Source of the DNA: JBBQDZ01 sp038237515
Lineage (GTDB): Bacteria > Actinomycetota > Thermoleophilia > Gaiellales > Gaiellaceae
DNA length: 40,666 nucleotides
Assembly: GCA_038237515.1 (NCBI GenBank)
Contig: JBBRYP010000039.1
Coordinates: 1 to 40,666 of the forward strand
Reading direction: 5' to 3'
In this document: piece after piece, positions 21,577-29,757 of the stretch
How positions within the stretch are numbered: position 1 is the first letter of the stretch
How the letters are laid out: each line of letters starts with the position of its first letter
Position numbers and translations under genes: made by a program
The notes under the pieces: generated by a model
Databases searched by the model: none
Seen by the model: the letters and a program-made list of their open reading frames with translations, nothing else
What the model was told of the DNA's origin: nothing

Positions 21577-23436
21577 GTGAAGGAAGCGTTAGAAGATCGC
21601 CTCAAGGGGCTGCCGGCGAAGCCCGGCGTCTACCTCTTCCGCGACCGGAGCGGCGACGTCCTCTACGTCGGGAAGGCGAAGTCGCTGCGGCCGCGGGTTC
21701 GCAGCTACTTCCAGCGCGGCGGCGGAGGCGGCCGGATCGGCCTGGACAAGCTCGCGTCGCGCGTCGCTGACATCGAGGTGATCGTCACCGGCTCCGAGGT
21801 GGAGGCCCTGCACCTGGAGCAGAACCTCGTCAAGCGCCACCGGCCGCCCTTCAACGTTCGCCTGCGCGACGACAAGTCGTTCCCGTATATCGCCGTGACG
21901 GTCGAGGACGAGTACCCCCGCGTGATGTTCACGCGAGAGCGCCACCGCCGCGGAGTCGTCTACTTCGGCCCCTACGCGAACGCGAAGAAGGTGCGCGAGA
22001 CGCTCGACGTGCTCAACCGGGTCTTCCCGTACCGGCCCTGCGAGGGTCCGAAGCCGGGGCGCCACAGCGGCATACCCTGCCTCGACTACCACATCGAGCG
22101 CTGTCTCGCCCCCTGCGCAGGCTACGTCTCCCAGGAGGACTACCGCTCGATCATCGACGGCGTCATCGAGTTCCTCTCCGGCGAGGCGCGGCCGATCGAG
22201 CGCGAGCTCGAGCGGAAGATGCAGGAAGCCGCAGCGAGCGAGCGCTTCGAGGACGCTGCGCGCTACCGGAATCGGTTGTTCGCCGTGCGGCACCTGGCCG
22301 AGCGGCAGGCGGCGGACAGGCGCGCGGTGGGCACGATCGACGTGATCGGCCTCGCGATCGAGGGCGACCGCGCGGCCGTACAGGTCTTCCCGCTTCGCGA
22401 CGGAAAGCTGATCGACCGGTACGGCTTCCATCTCGAGAACGTCGCGGGCCAGGACGAGGCGACCGTCCTCGAGGCGTTCTGCCTCGAGTACTACGGCTCG
22501 GCGCCGAGCGTGCCGCCGCAGATCGTCGTTCCCCGGGAGGCGGGCGACACGACCGCTCTGGCCGAGTTCCTCTCCTCGCGCCGCGGGTCGGCCGTGGAGG
22601 TCCGAGCCGCGGAGCGCGGCGAGAAGCGCCGGCTCCAGGAGCTCGCGCGGCAGAATGCGCAGCTCGCGCTCGAGGCCGACGTCGTCCAGGCGGAGCGGAG
22701 CAGGCTGCGGCGTGTCGAGGCGCTCGAGGAGCTACGCGAGGCGCTGAATCTCGAGAGCCTGCCGCTGCGCGTCGAGTGCTTCGACATCTCCAACATCCAG
22801 GCCGAGTCCCCAGTGGGCTCGATGGTGGTGTTCGAGGACGCCGTCCCGAAGAAGGCGCACTACCGGAAGTTCGGCGTCCGCGGCCTCGACGGGCAGGACG
22901 ACTTCGCTGCCATGGCCGAGGTCGTCTCGAGGCGCTTTTCCCGCCTGGCCGACGCCTCTGCGACCGGCGAGCGCTACGACGACGCCTTCGCATCGGCTCC
23001 GAACCTCGTCGTCATCGACGGAGGGAAAGGCCAGCTCGCCGCGGCGCTGGCGGCGATGCAGGCGTACGACCTCCCTCGGGTGGCCGTGATCTCGCTCGCG
23101 AAGAAAATCGAGGAGGTGTTCGTGCCGGGCCAGCCGAGTCCGATCCTCCTCGACCGTCACTCCGCGGGCCTCCAGCTGCTCCAGCGCATTCGAGACGAGG
23201 CCCATCGCTTCGCGCTCGGCTTCCACCGCCAGCGCCGTGACGCGAAGGCGCGCCAGTCCATCTTCGACACCCTCTCGGGCGTCGGGCCGGCCCGGCGCCG
23301 CGCGCTGATCCGGCACTTCGGCTCGGCGGAGTGCTTCCTCGCCGCCTCGCAGGAGGAGCTCGAGGGCGTTCCGGAGCTGCCGGCGAAAACCGCTCGGTCG
23401 ATCTATGCGCAATTGCACAGGGCGGGGCGGGGATAG
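21577..23436 (+). CDS. uvrC: Excinuclease ABC subunit C
   Basis: A 619-residue UvrC, standard length. The N-terminal GIY-YIG nuclease (residues 15-95, GVYLFRDRSGDVLYVGKAKSL) makes the 3' incision. A cysteine cluster (PYRPCEGPK, IPCLDYHIERCLAPCAGY) matches the iron-sulfur type site of UvrC. The UVR motif (ERELERKMQEAAASERFEDAARYRNR) binds UvrB. The C-terminal RNase H-like nuclease (ECFDISNIQAESPVGSMVVFE, VIDGGKGQL) makes the 5' incision, and a helix-hairpin-helix pair (LSGVGPARRRALIRHFGS, GVPELPAKTARSIY) closes the protein. It acts in nucleotide excision repair with UvrAB. GTG start, leaderless. Confidence 0.97.
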   Translation: MKEALEDRLKGLPAKPGVYLFRDRSGDVLYVGKAKSLRPRVRSYFQRGGGGGRIGLDKLASRVADIEVIVTGSEVEALHLEQNLVKRHRPPFNVRLRDDKSFPYIAVTVEDEYPRVMFTRERHRRGVVYFGPYANAKKVRETLDVLNRVFPYRPCEGPKPGRHSGIPCLDYHIERCLAPCAGYVSQEDYRSIIDGVIEFLSGEARPIERELERKMQEAAASERFEDAARYRNRLFAVRHLAERQAADRRAVGTIDVIGLAIEGDRAAVQVFPLRDGKLIDRYGFHLENVAGQDEATVLEAFCLEYYGSAPSVPPQIVVPREAGDTTALAEFLSSRRGSAVEVRAAERGEKRRLQELARQNAQLALEADVVQAERSRLRRVEALEELREALNLESLPLRVECFDISNIQAESPVGSMVVFEDAVPKKAHYRKFGVRGLDGQDDFAAMAEVVSRRFSRLADASATGERYDDAFASAPNLVVIDGGKGQLAAALAAMQAYDLPRVAVISLAKKIEEVFVPGQPSPILLDRHSAGLQLLQRIRDEAHRFALGFHRQRRDAKARQSIFDTLSGVGPARRRALIRHFGSAECFLAASQEELEGVPELPAKTARSIYAQLHRAGRG

Positions 23437-23456
23437 TCAGGGGCCTCCCGCCCCGC
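23422..23456 (+). terminator. uvrC terminator-like hairpin
   Basis: GCGGGGCGGGGA (23422-23433) pairs with TCCCGCCCCGC (23446-23456) with one bulged G around a loop of 12. It overlaps the uvrC stop codon and is followed by GCTTACCTCCC, with no clear T-run. Confidence 0.5.
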
Positions 23457-23517
23457 GCTTACCTCCCTCGCAACGCACCGTCAGGGTCCGCTTCGTGTTC
23501 GCGGTGCGATCGTTGAA

Positions 23518-24143
23518 CTAATGGTAGGTGCCCGGCGCCAGCTCGAGCCGCCAGGTTTGGGTGCCGCGGAGGACGATCCCCGTCTTACGGTTCACACCCG
23601 GGCCGACGAAGTGGAAGTTGCCTTTCGCGGATCGATCCTGGATGGTGAGGCGGTAGTCGCCGGCCGCGATCCTCGCGGCGCTCAGCGCAACCGCCCCGGC
23701 TGCCGACACCGAGCCGTTCAGCTTGCGCACGACCGGCGGGGGCGGCGGCGGGGGCGGAGAGGAGCTGGCGACGAAGCGCCCGTTCATCTGGAACGGATGT
23801 GGCTCGCACGCGTAGGCGTACACCGTGTCGTCCTTGAACGTGACCGAGAACATCTTGTCGCCGACGAACGGCACCTCGGTGCTGATGTCGACGGTCAGGT
23901 CGGTGTTCGAGGCCAGCGGAAGTTGTGGACCATCGAGTAGTCGTGAACGAGGATCGTGTAGGTGCCGGGTCTCAGCAGGTAGACCTTCTGCCCGCTCGCG
24001 TCCGCCAGATTGATCGTGAAAGAGTCGTTCAGGCCCACCGTGCCGACCAGCACCGGATCGTCGGCGCGCGCGCCGCCGGCCGCGGAAGCAAGGAGGAGGG
24101 GTACGCAGGCGAGGCAGAGCGGGAACGCGCGTCGACGCAGCAT
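23518..24143 (-). pseudogene. Secreted cupredoxin-like protein, frameshifted
   Basis: From ATG 24143 (AAGGGG upstream) the frame codes for a signal peptide (LRRRAFPLCLACVPLLLASAAGGARA) and a cupredoxin start (VGLNDSFTINL, YTILVHDYSMVHNFRW). A missing base near 23914-23920 breaks it after HNF; the other frame continues LASNTDLTVDISTEVPFVGD, VYAYACEPHPFQMNGRF. Together they hold the usual type 1 copper ligands: H in VHNF, C in YACEP, H in PHPFQ and M in QMNG. A proline-rich linker (PPPPPPPP) leads to a C-terminal beta domain that repeats the NFHFVGPG theme. Total length is 3n+2. Decay or a base-call error cannot be told apart here. Confidence 0.7.
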
Positions 24144-24229
24144 GGGCACCCCTTTTCTCGAAGTCGGGCGTGCGTCAGCCTGCGTCGCCGCCTGCGCTCG
24201 ATCAACTTCTTTAGCCAAAAGGCGAACGG

Positions 24230-25424
24230 ATGGCTATCCGCTTCGCGGTTCCCGATGACGGCGTCGAGCGTCTCGCCTTCACCTACTCGCCGCTCCTCGA
24301 GGCGGTCCTCAGCCTGCACGTCCTGGTCGAGCCCAAGCACCATCCGCTCCAGCACCCGTGGGTGCGGGAGATGCGGCGGCTCCCGCCGAGTCTCAAGCGT
24401 GACATCGCCCAGTTCGGCTTCGCCTATCGGAGCATGATCCCGGACTTCGTCTGCCCACCGGCCGAAGCGGACTTTCGATCCTTCGAGCAGGAGCTGGAGC
24501 TGGTCTGCGCTCGACCCCGACACGCTCGCACTCGAGTTCCTCCGCCCGCTCTGGGATCACGAGGGCAGGCGGGACGCTGCGCTCCTCCGGTGCACGAGCG
24601 TTCGCGCTCATGCGGTGCGCGCGGCGGAGAGGATGGGCGCGAGCGCCGAGCTCGTGGAGCTGATCTTCGACGATCCGGTCGAGCTCACCGCGCGCTTCGC
24701 CCGTCTGCTGGAGGACTACTGGGCCGAGGCGTTTAGGCAGGAGTGGGCCTCGCTCGAGCCGCGCCTTGCCGACTGCGTGTCCGAGACAGGTCGCCAGATC
24801 GCGGTGAGCGGCGTGTATTCGCTCGTCGGCTCGCTCCCGCGGCAGCTTCGCGTCGACCGGACCCGGGGGGAGTTCGGCCTCGACCTTCCGCACGAGCACC
24901 GCGTCGAGCTCACCCCAGAGAACCGACTGCTCCTCGTCCCGAGCGCTTACGTGTGGCCGCACGTGCGCGTGAGCTGCGACGCGCCATGGCCGCTCAGCCT
25001 CATCTATCCCGCCTCGTTCGTCGCCGAACGGGCACGTCCGAGCCTCCTTTCGGCCGACCTCGTCCGGGTGCTCAGCGCGCTCGCCGACGACACCCGCTTG
25101 CGGGCGCTCCGGCTGATCGCAGAGCGTCCGCGCTCGACGCAGGAGCTCGCTCCTCTCGTCGGGATCAGCGAGGCGGGACTCTCGAAGCATCTCCGGCTGC
25201 TCGCGGACGCAGGGGTCGTGAGGAGCAGGCGGGACGGCTACTACGTTCTCTACAGCCTGGCGCCCGAGCGCCTCGATCCACTCTCGGATTCCCTCCTGTC
25301 CTTCCTTCGCGACGGCCGCGCGAGCGTAGGCTCTTCTGCATTTGCGCGGCTCGGGGCCCGGTGCCAAGTAACACAGTGTTACTTGGCACCGCTCGGCTGC
25401 GCCCAAGGCTCGCTCCTTTCTTGA
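24230..25424 (+). pseudogene. ArsR-type regulator with DUF5937-like N-terminus, frameshifted
   Basis: The first frame (24230 to about 24510) carries a DUF5937-like start (AIRFAVPDDGVERLAFTYSPL, LLEAVLSLHVLVEPKHHPLQ). The second frame continues (LDPDTLALEFLRPLWDHEG bridging, then VWPHVRVSCDAPWPLSLIYP) and ends in an ArsR winged helix (LADDTRLRALRLIAERPRST, ISEAGLSKHLRLLADAGVVR). One extra base near 24500-24511 separates the frames (total length 3n+1). The last codons run through a 31-bp palindromic repeat (25360-25390). ArsR proteins repress neighbouring genes; here the partner may be the divergent cupredoxin, also broken. Confidence 0.7.
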
Positions 25425-25500
25425 CGCCGGGCGGACGTAGGCTCTTCGGCGTGGCGAGGCGTCAGGCCATGGGCTCGAGTGACACAGTGTTACTTGGGGT
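25326..25500 (+). repeat. Direct duplication, 111-bp period
   Basis: A block starting GTAGGCTCTTC (25326 and 25437) and ending ACACAGTGTTACTTGG (25371-25386 and 25482-25497) occurs twice with the same 45-bp internal spacing. The middle has drifted. The second copy supplies the signal-peptide start of the lipoprotein gene. Confidence 0.55.
25360..25390. repeat. 31-bp perfect palindrome
   Basis: GGTGCCAAGTAACAC, a central A, and GTGTTACTTGGCACC: a 15-bp perfect inverted repeat. It lies in the last codons of the ArsR frame and could act as a terminator or be a dispersed palindromic repeat. A half copy is at 25482-25497. Confidence 0.7.
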
Positions 25501-26158
25501 CTTCCTCGGCGCAGCGTTCCTGCTCACAGCGGCCGGCTGCGGGGCCGCCTCGAAACGACCGGCCGCCGTCCCGAAGGATCCGGGCGCCGCCGTCCTGCGA
25601 GCGGCGGTGGCGGCGTCGAGTCAGCACAGGGACGCCGCCCTCTGGGATCTGCTTTCGCTGCAGGCCAGGCGCCGGCTCGGTCCGACGTTCGCGGACTTCC
25701 ACCGGGGCGCGGCCATTGCGCTACGGCGTCGGCTGGCGCTCTTCTCGCCCGGGTACCGGGTCGTCGTCTCGGAGCGGCTGACGGGTGCCTTCGGCGTCGT
25801 CGGCATCACGCGCCGAGGACAAGCCTTCGCCGCCGCGCTGCGTCGGAGCGCCGGCCGCTGGAAGCTCGAGCTCGGCGGGCCCGTCACGGTCCGCGCCCTC
25901 GGGCCACGTCCCGGCTCCCGTCAAGCGGAGGTGCATCAGATCGCCGGAGCGGTCGACCTCGCGCGCGGCTCCGGCTACGCGACGATGTGGCTCGACGGGC
26001 TGCCGCTCGACACGAAGATTGCGCGTCTCGGATTCAAGCTGACGATGTACGTCAACCTCCCGAGTCGGGTTTCCCGGGGATCGCACACGGTCGTCGCCTT
26101 TGCGAGTGCCGGCGGCGAGGCCTCGGCGCTCGCGTGGAGGTTTGCCTCGGCTCGGTAG
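25451..26158 (+). CDS. Lipoprotein, unknown
   Basis: A 235-residue protein. GTG 25451 gives MARRQAMGSSDTVLLGVFLGA and then FLLTAAGCGA, a lipobox (L-T-A-A-G-C) whose cysteine would be lipidated. ATG 25469 is an alternative that drops the arginine pair. The mature part (after residue 40) contains ASSQHRDAALWDLLSLQARRRLGPTF, a helix-rich start like NTF2-type domains, followed by strands (RVVVSERLTGAFGVVGITRRG, WKLELGGPVTV), and an Ig-like end (GYATMWLDGLPLDT, HTVVAFASAGGEASALAWRF). The family is not recognised with certainty. Its signal sequence includes the SDTVLLG encoded by the repeat at 25482-25497. Confidence 0.6.
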   Translation: MARRQAMGSSDTVLLGVFLGAAFLLTAAGCGAASKRPAAVPKDPGAAVLRAAVAASSQHRDAALWDLLSLQARRRLGPTFADFHRGAAIALRRRLALFSPGYRVVVSERLTGAFGVVGITRRGQAFAAALRRSAGRWKLELGGPVTVRALGPRPGSRQAEVHQIAGAVDLARGSGYATMWLDGLPLDTKIARLGFKLTMYVNLPSRVSRGSHTVVAFASAGGEASALAWRFASAR

Positions 26159-26298
26159 GGAGTGTGGCTAGTGGGCCGGGAGGAGGAGGACGATGAGGCC
26201 GAGCCAACCGGCGGCGACGGCGAGGAAGCGCATGGGGGGGCAGGCTATCCGGGCGGTGTTTGCGTCCGTTGCCCTCCGGGTTAGCAGTCCGTAAGCGT

Positions 26299-27966
26299 CT
26301 AGCGCCCGGCGTCGCGCGAAGCGATGCCGTCGCCGTCCGTGGACAGGAACGGATACCGGTAGTCGCGCGGCGGCACGAAGGTCTCCTTGATCGTGCGAGG
26401 GCTCACCCAGCGGATCAGGTTCCACATCGAGCCGGCCTTGTCGTTCGTTCCCGAGGCTCGTGCACCGCCGAACGGCTGCTGCCCGACGACCGCCCCCGTC
26501 GGCTTGTCGTTGACGTAGAAGTTGCCCGCCGCGTAGCGCAGCTTCTCAGCCGCGTCCACGACGGCCGCGCGATCCTGCGAGAAGACCGCGCCCGTGAGCC
26601 CGTAGGGCGCCGTGCGGTCGACCAGCTCGAGCGTGGAGTCCCAGCGGCGCTCGTCGTAGACATAGGTCGTCACAACGGGCCCGAAGAGCTCGTCCCGGAG
26701 GAGCCGGAAGTCGGGATCGCGCGTCTCGATCACGGTCGGCTCGACGAAGTAGCCCTCGCTGTCGTCCGTACCGCCGCCGACGACGACCTCTGTCTTCTCG
26801 TGCCGTCGAGCCTCGTCGATCGCCTGCTTCTGCGTCCGGAAGGAACCCTCGTCGATGACGGCGCCCATGAAGTTCCCGAAGTCGCTGACGTCGCCCATCC
26901 TGATCGAGGAAACCTCCTGCTCGAGGCGCTCGCGCAGCTGTGGCCAGAGGTTCGACGGTGCGTACACGCGCGAGGCGGCGGAGCACTTCTGCCCCTGGTA
27001 CTCGAACGAGCCGCGGACGATCGCCGCTGCCAGCGCGTCGACGTCCGCCGACGGGTGGGCGAGGATGAAGTCCTTCCCGCCGGTCTCGCCGACGATGCGC
27101 GGATAGTTGCGATACGCGTCGATGGTCGTCCCGATCGTCTTCCACATGTCGTGGAAGACAGGTGTCGAGCCGGTGAAGTGGACGCCGGCGAGCCCGCGGC
27201 TCGCGAGCGCCGGATCGCCCACCACACGACCTGATCCGTAGACGAGGTTGATCACGCCGTCCGGCAGCCCCGCCTCCTGGAAGAGGCGCATCAGGTAGTA
27301 CGCCGAGAGCATCGCGGTCGAGGCGGGCTTCCAGACGACCGTGTTGCCCATCAGCGCGGGCGAGCTCGTGAGGTTGCCCGCGATCGCGGTGAAGTTGAAG
27401 GGGCTGACCGCGAAGACGAAGCCCTCGAGCGGGCGGTACTCCATCCGGTTCCAGACGCCGGCTGTCGAGTTCGGCTGCTCCTCGTAGATGCGAGTCATGA
27501 ACTGGACGTTGAAGCGCAGGAAGTCGATCAGCTCGCAGGCAGCATCGATCTCCGCCTGATGGGCCGTCTTCGACTGGCCGAGCATCGTCGCCGCGTTGAG
27601 CGTGTCGCGCCACGGTCCCGCCAGCAGCTCGGCGGCGCGGAGGAAGACGGTCGCACGCTCCTCCCACGGGCGCAGGTGCCAGTCCTTCCACGCCTTCGCA
27701 GCCGCATCGACGGCCTTGCCCACCTCGTCGCCTCCACCCTGGTGAACGTCGGCGAGGACGTGGCGCTTCGCGTGGGGCATCACCGCCTCGCGCGTCTTTC
27801 CCGTCCTCACGTCCTTGCCACCGATCACGAGCGGAATCTCGACACGCTCCGCCTTCATCTGCTCCAACCGCACACGCAGGCTCTCGCGCTCCGGGCTTCC
27901 CGGGGCGTAGCCGCGAACCGGCTCGTTGGCGACCGGGGGCGCCCGGAAGATCGCGTTCGCGCTCAC
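26299..27966 (-). CDS. pruA: L-glutamate gamma-semialdehyde dehydrogenase
   Basis: A 555-residue aldehyde dehydrogenase of the 1-pyrroline-5-carboxylate type, which oxidises glutamate semialdehyde to glutamate in proline breakdown using NAD. Marks are the PFNFTAIAGNL strand, VVWKPASTAMLSAYY, GVHFTGSTPVFHDMW, the glutamate of IVGETGGKDFIL, the catalytic cysteine of EYQGQKCSAASRVY, and ELFGPVVTTYVY. GTG 27966 follows GAGG and gives the family N-terminus (VSANAIFRAPPVANEPVRGYAPGS). Proline dehydrogenase is not in the window. It is divergent from ogt; the gap holds the foldback at 27997-28069. Confidence 0.95.
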   Translation of the reverse strand: MSANAIFRAPPVANEPVRGYAPGSPERESLRVRLEQMKAERVEIPLVIGGKDVRTGKTREAVMPHAKRHVLADVHQGGGDEVGKAVDAAAKAWKDWHLRPWEERATVFLRAAELLAGPWRDTLNAATMLGQSKTAHQAEIDAACELIDFLRFNVQFMTRIYEEQPNSTAGVWNRMEYRPLEGFVFAVSPFNFTAIAGNLTSSPALMGNTVVWKPASTAMLSAYYLMRLFQEAGLPDGVINLVYGSGRVVGDPALASRGLAGVHFTGSTPVFHDMWKTIGTTIDAYRNYPRIVGETGGKDFILAHPSADVDALAAAIVRGSFEYQGQKCSAASRVYAPSNLWPQLRERLEQEVSSIRMGDVSDFGNFMGAVIDEGSFRTQKQAIDEARRHEKTEVVVGGGTDDSEGYFVEPTVIETRDPDFRLLRDELFGPVVTTYVYDERRWDSTLELVDRTAPYGLTGAVFSQDRAAVVDAAEKLRYAAGNFYVNDKPTGAVVGQQPFGGARASGTNDKAGSMWNLIRWVSPRTIKETFVPPRDYRYPFLSTDGDGIASRDAGR

Positions 27967-27996
27967 GGCCTCGATTCTAGGCGAGCACGTCTGCTC

Positions 27997-28069
27997 GGGC
28001 CGTGGCCGGGATCTGTCCCCCGACATGTCGCTCCTGGCCACGGCCGGGGACAGACCCTGGCCACGGCCC
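27997..28069. repeat. Foldback repeat in the pruA-ogt divergent gap
   Basis: The 24-nt arm at 27997-28020 (starts GGGCCGTGGCC, ends TCTGTCCCC) and its complement at 28046-28069 match at 22 of 24 positions. The 25-nt loop opens with the perfect palindrome CGACATGTCG and contains a third CCTGGCCACGGCC copy. The ATCTGTCCCCCGACA part resembles the hairpin at 4135-4186. Confidence 0.65.
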
Positions 28070-28084
28070 CGCCGGGCGTGTCAC

Positions 28085-28090
28085 TAGAGT
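28085..28090 (+). promoter_or_regulatory. -10 box TAGAGT of ogt
   Basis: TAGAGT ends 8 nt before GTG 28099, so transcription would start at or just before the start codon. Confidence 0.4.
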
Positions 28091-28098
28091 CGGGATGC

Positions 28099-28563
28099 GT
28101 GACGCCGAGGCTCGTGCGGTACGAGGCTCCCGGATGGGGGATCGGCGAGCTCTGGCTGGAGGACGAGCTCGTCGTCTGCCACGAGGCGCCGCGGCAGCGC
28201 CGCCCGGGCTCGCTCGACGACGGGCACCCGCTCGGGCGCCGGCTGCGGTCGTTCTTCGGCGGTGTGCCGGACGACTTCGCGGACGTCGAGCTCGATCTCG
28301 AGCCGCTGACGCCGTACGGGCGGGCGCTCGCGCGCGAGCTGCGCCGCGTGCCGCGGGGTGCATTCGTCACCTACGGCGAGCTGGCCGCCCTGGCCGGGCG
28401 GCCGGGGGCGGCGCGGGCCGCCGGCGCCTTCTGTGCCCGGAACGAGCTCTCGATCTTCGTCCCATGCCACAGAGTCGTGGCGGCCGGAGGGATCGGCGGC
28501 TACGGCTCCACCGGCGTGGATTACAAGCGCCGGCTGCTGGAGCTCGAGCATGCCCATCTCTGA
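28099..28563 (+). CDS. ogt: Methylated-DNA-protein cysteine methyltransferase
   Basis: A 154-residue alkyltransferase that takes the methyl group from O6-methylguanine onto its own cysteine. The active-site motif VPCHRVV is intact, with ALARELRRVPRGAFVTYGELA forming the DNA-binding helix region and GGYGSTGVDYKRRLLELE the C-terminal end. It is Ogt/MGMT without an Ada domain. The start GTG 28099 fits a leaderless promoter; longer in-frame starts run into pruA. It overlaps whiA by 14 nt, which couples a repair gene to a developmental regulator. Confidence 0.92.
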   Translation: MTPRLVRYEAPGWGIGELWLEDELVVCHEAPRQRRPGSLDDGHPLGRRLRSFFGGVPDDFADVELDLEPLTPYGRALARELRRVPRGAFVTYGELAALAGRPGAARAAGAFCARNELSIFVPCHRVVAAGGIGGYGSTGVDYKRRLLELEHAHL

Positions 28564-29470
28564 GGATGCCCGCAACGAGCTGGCCGCGATCGAGCCGCGG
28601 CGGAGGTGCGACCGGCTCGCCGAGCTCTCCGCGCTCTTCCACTCGGCGGGCAGTCTCCATCTGAAAGGGCGGGGGGAGGTCTCCGCCCACCTCGATCTGT
28701 CGAGCGCGGGCGTCGCCCGCCGGGCATTCGCCCTCCTCCGGAGCTTCGGCGTCGCCTCCGAGATCCGCACCTACCGTCAGCAGGCTTTTGCACGGCCCAC
28801 GCGCTACCAGCTCCACGTCGAGGGCGATGCCCACGCTCTCCAGGTCCTGCACGAGGCGGGGGTGCTCGGCACCGGCGTCCGTCCCCTCGAGCACCCGCCG
28901 AAGCGGATCGTCGGGAAGGCGTGCTGCCGGGGCGCGTACATTCGCGGAGCGTTTCTCGGTGGCGGTTCGCTGAGCGGCCCGCGATCGCCGCACCTCGAGC
29001 TCCGCACGGCCACACCCGCGAGCGCGTCGTTCCTAGCGGCGGTCGGAGCCGCCGAGGGCGTCCCGCTCACCGTCCAGGAGCGCCGGAGCTATTCCGCGGC
29101 ATATGCGAAGCGGGCCGAGACGATCGCCGACGCGCTCGCTCTGGCGGGCGCAAGCGATACGGCGCTCGGCTTCGACGAGGCCGCCGTCGTCGGGGAAGCG
29201 AGAGCACGGGCCAACAGGCTGGCAAACGCCGATCACGCAAATCTCGTCCGTGCCGGACGAGCTGCGCACGCACAGCTCCTGGCGGTCCGGCGACTGGAGG
29301 AAGCCGGCCGCCTCGCCGACCTGCCGCGCACGCTTCGCGAGGCGGCGAAGCTCCGTCTTCGCCATCCGTCCTCATCGCTCCGTGAGCTCGCCGAGAAAGC
29401 GCGCCCGAGGGCGACGAAGGCTGCCCTTCACCGACGCCTGAAGAAGCTCGCGAGCCTCGCCGAGCGGTGA
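28550..29470 (+). CDS. whiA: WhiA-family DNA-binding protein
   Basis: A 306-residue WhiA, the usual length. The N-terminal homing-endonuclease-like (LAGLIDADG-derived) domain shows RRRCDRLAELSALFHSAGSL and GKACCRGAYIRGAFLGGGSL. The C-terminal helix-turn-helix is LPRTLREAAKLRLRHPSSSL then RELAEKARP and KAALHRRLKKLASLAE. WhiA controls sporulation-related cell division in Streptomyces and is conserved in other actinobacteria and Firmicutes. ATG 28550 has GGAG 8 nt upstream and overlaps ogt. In the usual order uvrC-rapZ-yvcK-whiA-gap-pgk-tpiA; rapZ and yvcK are missing here, and the intervening 5 kb is unrelated. Confidence 0.93.
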   Translation: MPISEDARNELAAIEPRRRCDRLAELSALFHSAGSLHLKGRGEVSAHLDLSSAGVARRAFALLRSFGVASEIRTYRQQAFARPTRYQLHVEGDAHALQVLHEAGVLGTGVRPLEHPPKRIVGKACCRGAYIRGAFLGGGSLSGPRSPHLELRTATPASASFLAAVGAAEGVPLTVQERRSYSAAYAKRAETIADALALAGASDTALGFDEAAVVGEARARANRLANADHANLVRAGRAAHAQLLAVRRLEEAGRLADLPRTLREAAKLRLRHPSSSLRELAEKARPRATKAALHRRLKKLASLAER

Positions 29471-29610
29471 CGCCGAGGCACTGCTTGCCGGCACCGACCA
29501 AAGAGGAGGTGGCGGCTTGCCGGCGTCTCGTTTCCACCCCTCCGGCCCGCCGTTGGGGCCTCCGACTCGACACGGCGGGCCGCCGAGGCGCCGCTTGCCG
29601 GCGCCGACCA
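29471..29610 (+). repeat. 30-bp direct repeats after whiA
   Basis: CGCCGAGGC-AC-TGCTTGCCGG (29471-29500) and CGCCGAGGC-GC-CGCTTGCCGG (29581-29610) match at 27 of 30 positions with a 110-bp period; a shorter GGCTTGCCGGCG lies between them at about 29513. The whole 29471-29757 stretch has no gene that I can support. Confidence 0.6.
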
Positions 29611-29735
29611 GTGGAGGGGAAGCTCCGAGGACGACCTCCCCCTCCGGTTGAACCTCGCTCCGGACCGAGGCGCCGGACGGGGTCTGAATTCGGCGCCGGA
29701 CGAGCGAGGACCCGCCTCACGAAAGTATGAATGAA

Positions 29736-29750
29736 CGTTCGCGACGAACG
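29736..29750. promoter_or_regulatory. Palindrome CGTTCG-CGA-CGAACG
   Basis: A perfect 6-3-6 inverted repeat that overlaps the likely promoter of the gene at 29758. It has the look of an operator for a dimeric regulator, but the regulator is unknown. It is not a LexA box (the half-sites are in the opposite order). Confidence 0.4.
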
Positions 29751-29757
29751 CTACTGT

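Noticed and set aside
26168..26233. 21-residue hydrophobic peptide MRFLAVAAGWLGLIVLLLPAH
   Set aside because: No ribosome site and too short to tell from chance in the pruA-lipoprotein gap.
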